DNA of 64,000 nucleotides, from the NCBI GenBank assembly GCA_049596955.1, contig JBMYMD010000008.1, positions 1-64,000 on the forward strand, written 5' to 3'. Made by a program: the position numbers and the translations under genes. The notes under the pieces were generated by a model, which was not told where the DNA came from, ran no database searches, and was given only the letters and a program-made list of their open reading frames with translations. This DNA is from UBA3478 sp049596955 (GTDB taxonomy: Bacteria > Bacteroidota > Bacteroidia > Flavobacteriales > Flavobacteriaceae). Below, in pieces: positions 63,094 to 64,000 of the stretch; the first letter of the stretch is position 1, and every line of letters starts with the position of its first letter.

Positions 63094-64000
63094 GAATTAA
63101 ATTGCTTTTGATATTTCTTTTTAGCTTTTCTGCGGTTGTTGCCCAGCGTACTGAAGATCAAAAAAACCTAGAAAGAAGAAAGCAAGAACTAAATCGTGAA
63201 ATACAGAATATAAATGCACTTCTGTTAAAAGAACAAAAGCAAGAAGGGTCAGTTTTGCAGGAACTAAGAGCTTTAGGTCAACAGTCGACAGCAATCCGTA
63301 GAGTAATTCAAATCACGAATCAACAAATTCAAATCCTAGAAGAACAAATTGAAAACAACGAGTCTCAGGCGATTGAACTCAAAGAAACGTTAAAGGTTTT
63401 AAAGGAAGATTACGCCTTGATGATTCGCAAATCCTATCAGAAAAATCTAGAGAAAAACAGGTTGATGTTTTTGTTGTCGGCCAAAAGCTTTAAAGAAGCT
63501 TACAAGAGATGGGATTACATGATTCAATACGCAGACTTCAGAAAATCTCAAGGTGAGAAAATAGAACAAAATCAGGTTGAACTTGAGCGTGTAAATAAAG
63601 AATTGTTAGGCCAGTTAAAAGAGAAACAAGCACTGCTAGATGAGAATAATAACGCCAGAGCGAATTTGTTATCACAGCGCAAAAGGCAAGAGTCAATACT
63701 CACGACGATTCGAAAAAACGAAACCAAATATCAAAAAGAGATCGACGCAAAAGTTGCTGAACAACAAAGAATAGATCAAGAGATTAGAAGTTTAATCGAA
63801 TTGGAAATCAAAAAATCAAGTTCGAGCAGAAGTAGTTCTGCTTTTGAGCTGACACCTGAAGCCAAGATAATTGCGGGGAACTTTGCTGCGAACAAAGGAA
63901 ATCATATTTGGCCTGTTGAAAAGGGAGTCAAAAGTGAAGGGTTTGGACAGTACACTGATAAGTTGTACCCAGGATTAAAGCTGAACAATAATGGCGTTAC
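63090..64000 (+). CDS. EnvC-like M23 peptidase/murein hydrolase activator, partial at window end
   Basis: The frame starts at ATG 63090 and stays open to the last base: 303 complete codons, no stop. A signal peptide (about 1-18, ending AVVA before Q) is followed by a long coiled coil (about 22-245: NLERRKQELNREIQNINALL, QITNQQIQILEEQIENNES), a Ser-rich linker, and GNHIWPVEKGVKSEGFGQ, which is how the M23/LytM domain of EnvC-type proteins begins. The catalytic or degenerate metal site lies beyond the window, so peptidase versus activator cannot be decided. It is coupled to the DUF4292 gene by a 4 bp overlap. Confidence 0.88.
   Translation, partial: MRIKLLLIFLFSFSAVVAQRTEDQKNLERRKQELNREIQNINALLLKEQKQEGSVLQELRALGQQSTAIRRVIQITNQQIQILEEQIENNESQAIELKETLKVLKEDYALMIRKSYQKNLEKNRLMFLLSAKSFKEAYKRWDYMIQYADFRKSQGEKIEQNQVELERVNKELLGQLKEKQALLDENNNARANLLSQRKRQESILTTIRKNETKYQKEIDAKVAEQQRIDQEIRSLIELEIKKSSSSRSSSAFELTPEAKIIAGNFAANKGNHIWPVEKGVKSEGFGQYTDKLYPGLKLNNNGV

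Noticed and set aside
1..64000. Mobile elements, prophage or defence islands
   Set aside because: I looked for transposase, integrase, phage and defence-type proteins and found none; gene content and base use look uniform apart from the skew change at 15.8-16.2 kb.

Overview
The window is one 64 kb piece of chromosome from a member of the Bacteroidota, most likely a marine-type flavobacterium. The signs are the Bacteroidota promoter -7 box (TAnnTTTG) before many genes, almost no Shine-Dalgarno sequences, a type IX secretion (T9SS) type B cargo protein with its PorP/SprF-like partner, a PorW/SprE lipoprotein, an F1Fo ATP synthase cluster that stops after atpG, and many Bacteroidota-type lipoproteins. 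The gene content is almost wholly core. I see no transposase, phage, CRISPR array or resistance island.

Layout. 0-5.3 kb: a partial tRNA-Met, rbfA, a LolC/E-type permease, dusB and an outer-membrane beta-barrel receptor. 5.4-15.8 kb: lepA, then a run of a universal stress protein, a SulP anion transporter and a metallo-beta-lactamase-fold hydrolase, followed by a subtilase lipoprotein, an M1 peptidase and rnpA, facing a GNAT gene and rpiB. 15.85-16.24 kb: a 392 bp gene-free, very AT-rich stretch. 16.2-26.5 kb: rnr, a DUF2807 protein, tRNA-Cys, folB, the PorP/SprF-like gene and a ~2000-residue T9SS cargo gene that contains a 100 N assembly gap. 26.6-36.8 kb: translation and replication genes (glnS, gltX, ybeY, mnmG, holB), an SPFH protein, a methyltransferase, a DoxX-like protein and pgk. 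36.8-48.1 kb: envelope and metabolic genes (LysM transglycosylase, DUF4837, tatA, M23 peptidase, GH3, UDP-sugar decarboxylase-like SDR, purD, GT9, patatin, ferredoxin reductase-like). 48.2-59 kb: an ABC exporter pair, porW, bactofilin, atpZ, a small membrane protein and atpBEFHAG. 59-64 kb: envelope genes (lipoprotein, flippase, dut, nucleotidyltransferase, DUF4292, and an EnvC-like M23 gene cut by the window end).

The most notable signal is chromosomal rather than enzymatic. The AT-rich gap at 15845-16236 sits where the GC skew changes sign: genes on the + strand are C-rich to its left and G-rich to its right. It holds a perfect TTATNCACA DnaA box and is flanked by three parS-like ParB sites (9985, 31222 and 33117). 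The site at 31222 is, read on the minus strand, identical to the canonical 16 bp parS. Together with rnpA and mnmG nearby, this makes the window a strong candidate for the replication-origin domain of the chromosome. No dnaA, parA or parB gene lies within it.

Other points of interest are a 292 bp near-identical repeat that explains the assembly gap, a 14 bp hairpin between atpE and atpF, several genes whose -7 box ends only four bases before the start codon (probable leaderless mRNAs), and a SulP transporter with a long unrecognised C-terminal extension. I did not find a clearly new multi-gene system.
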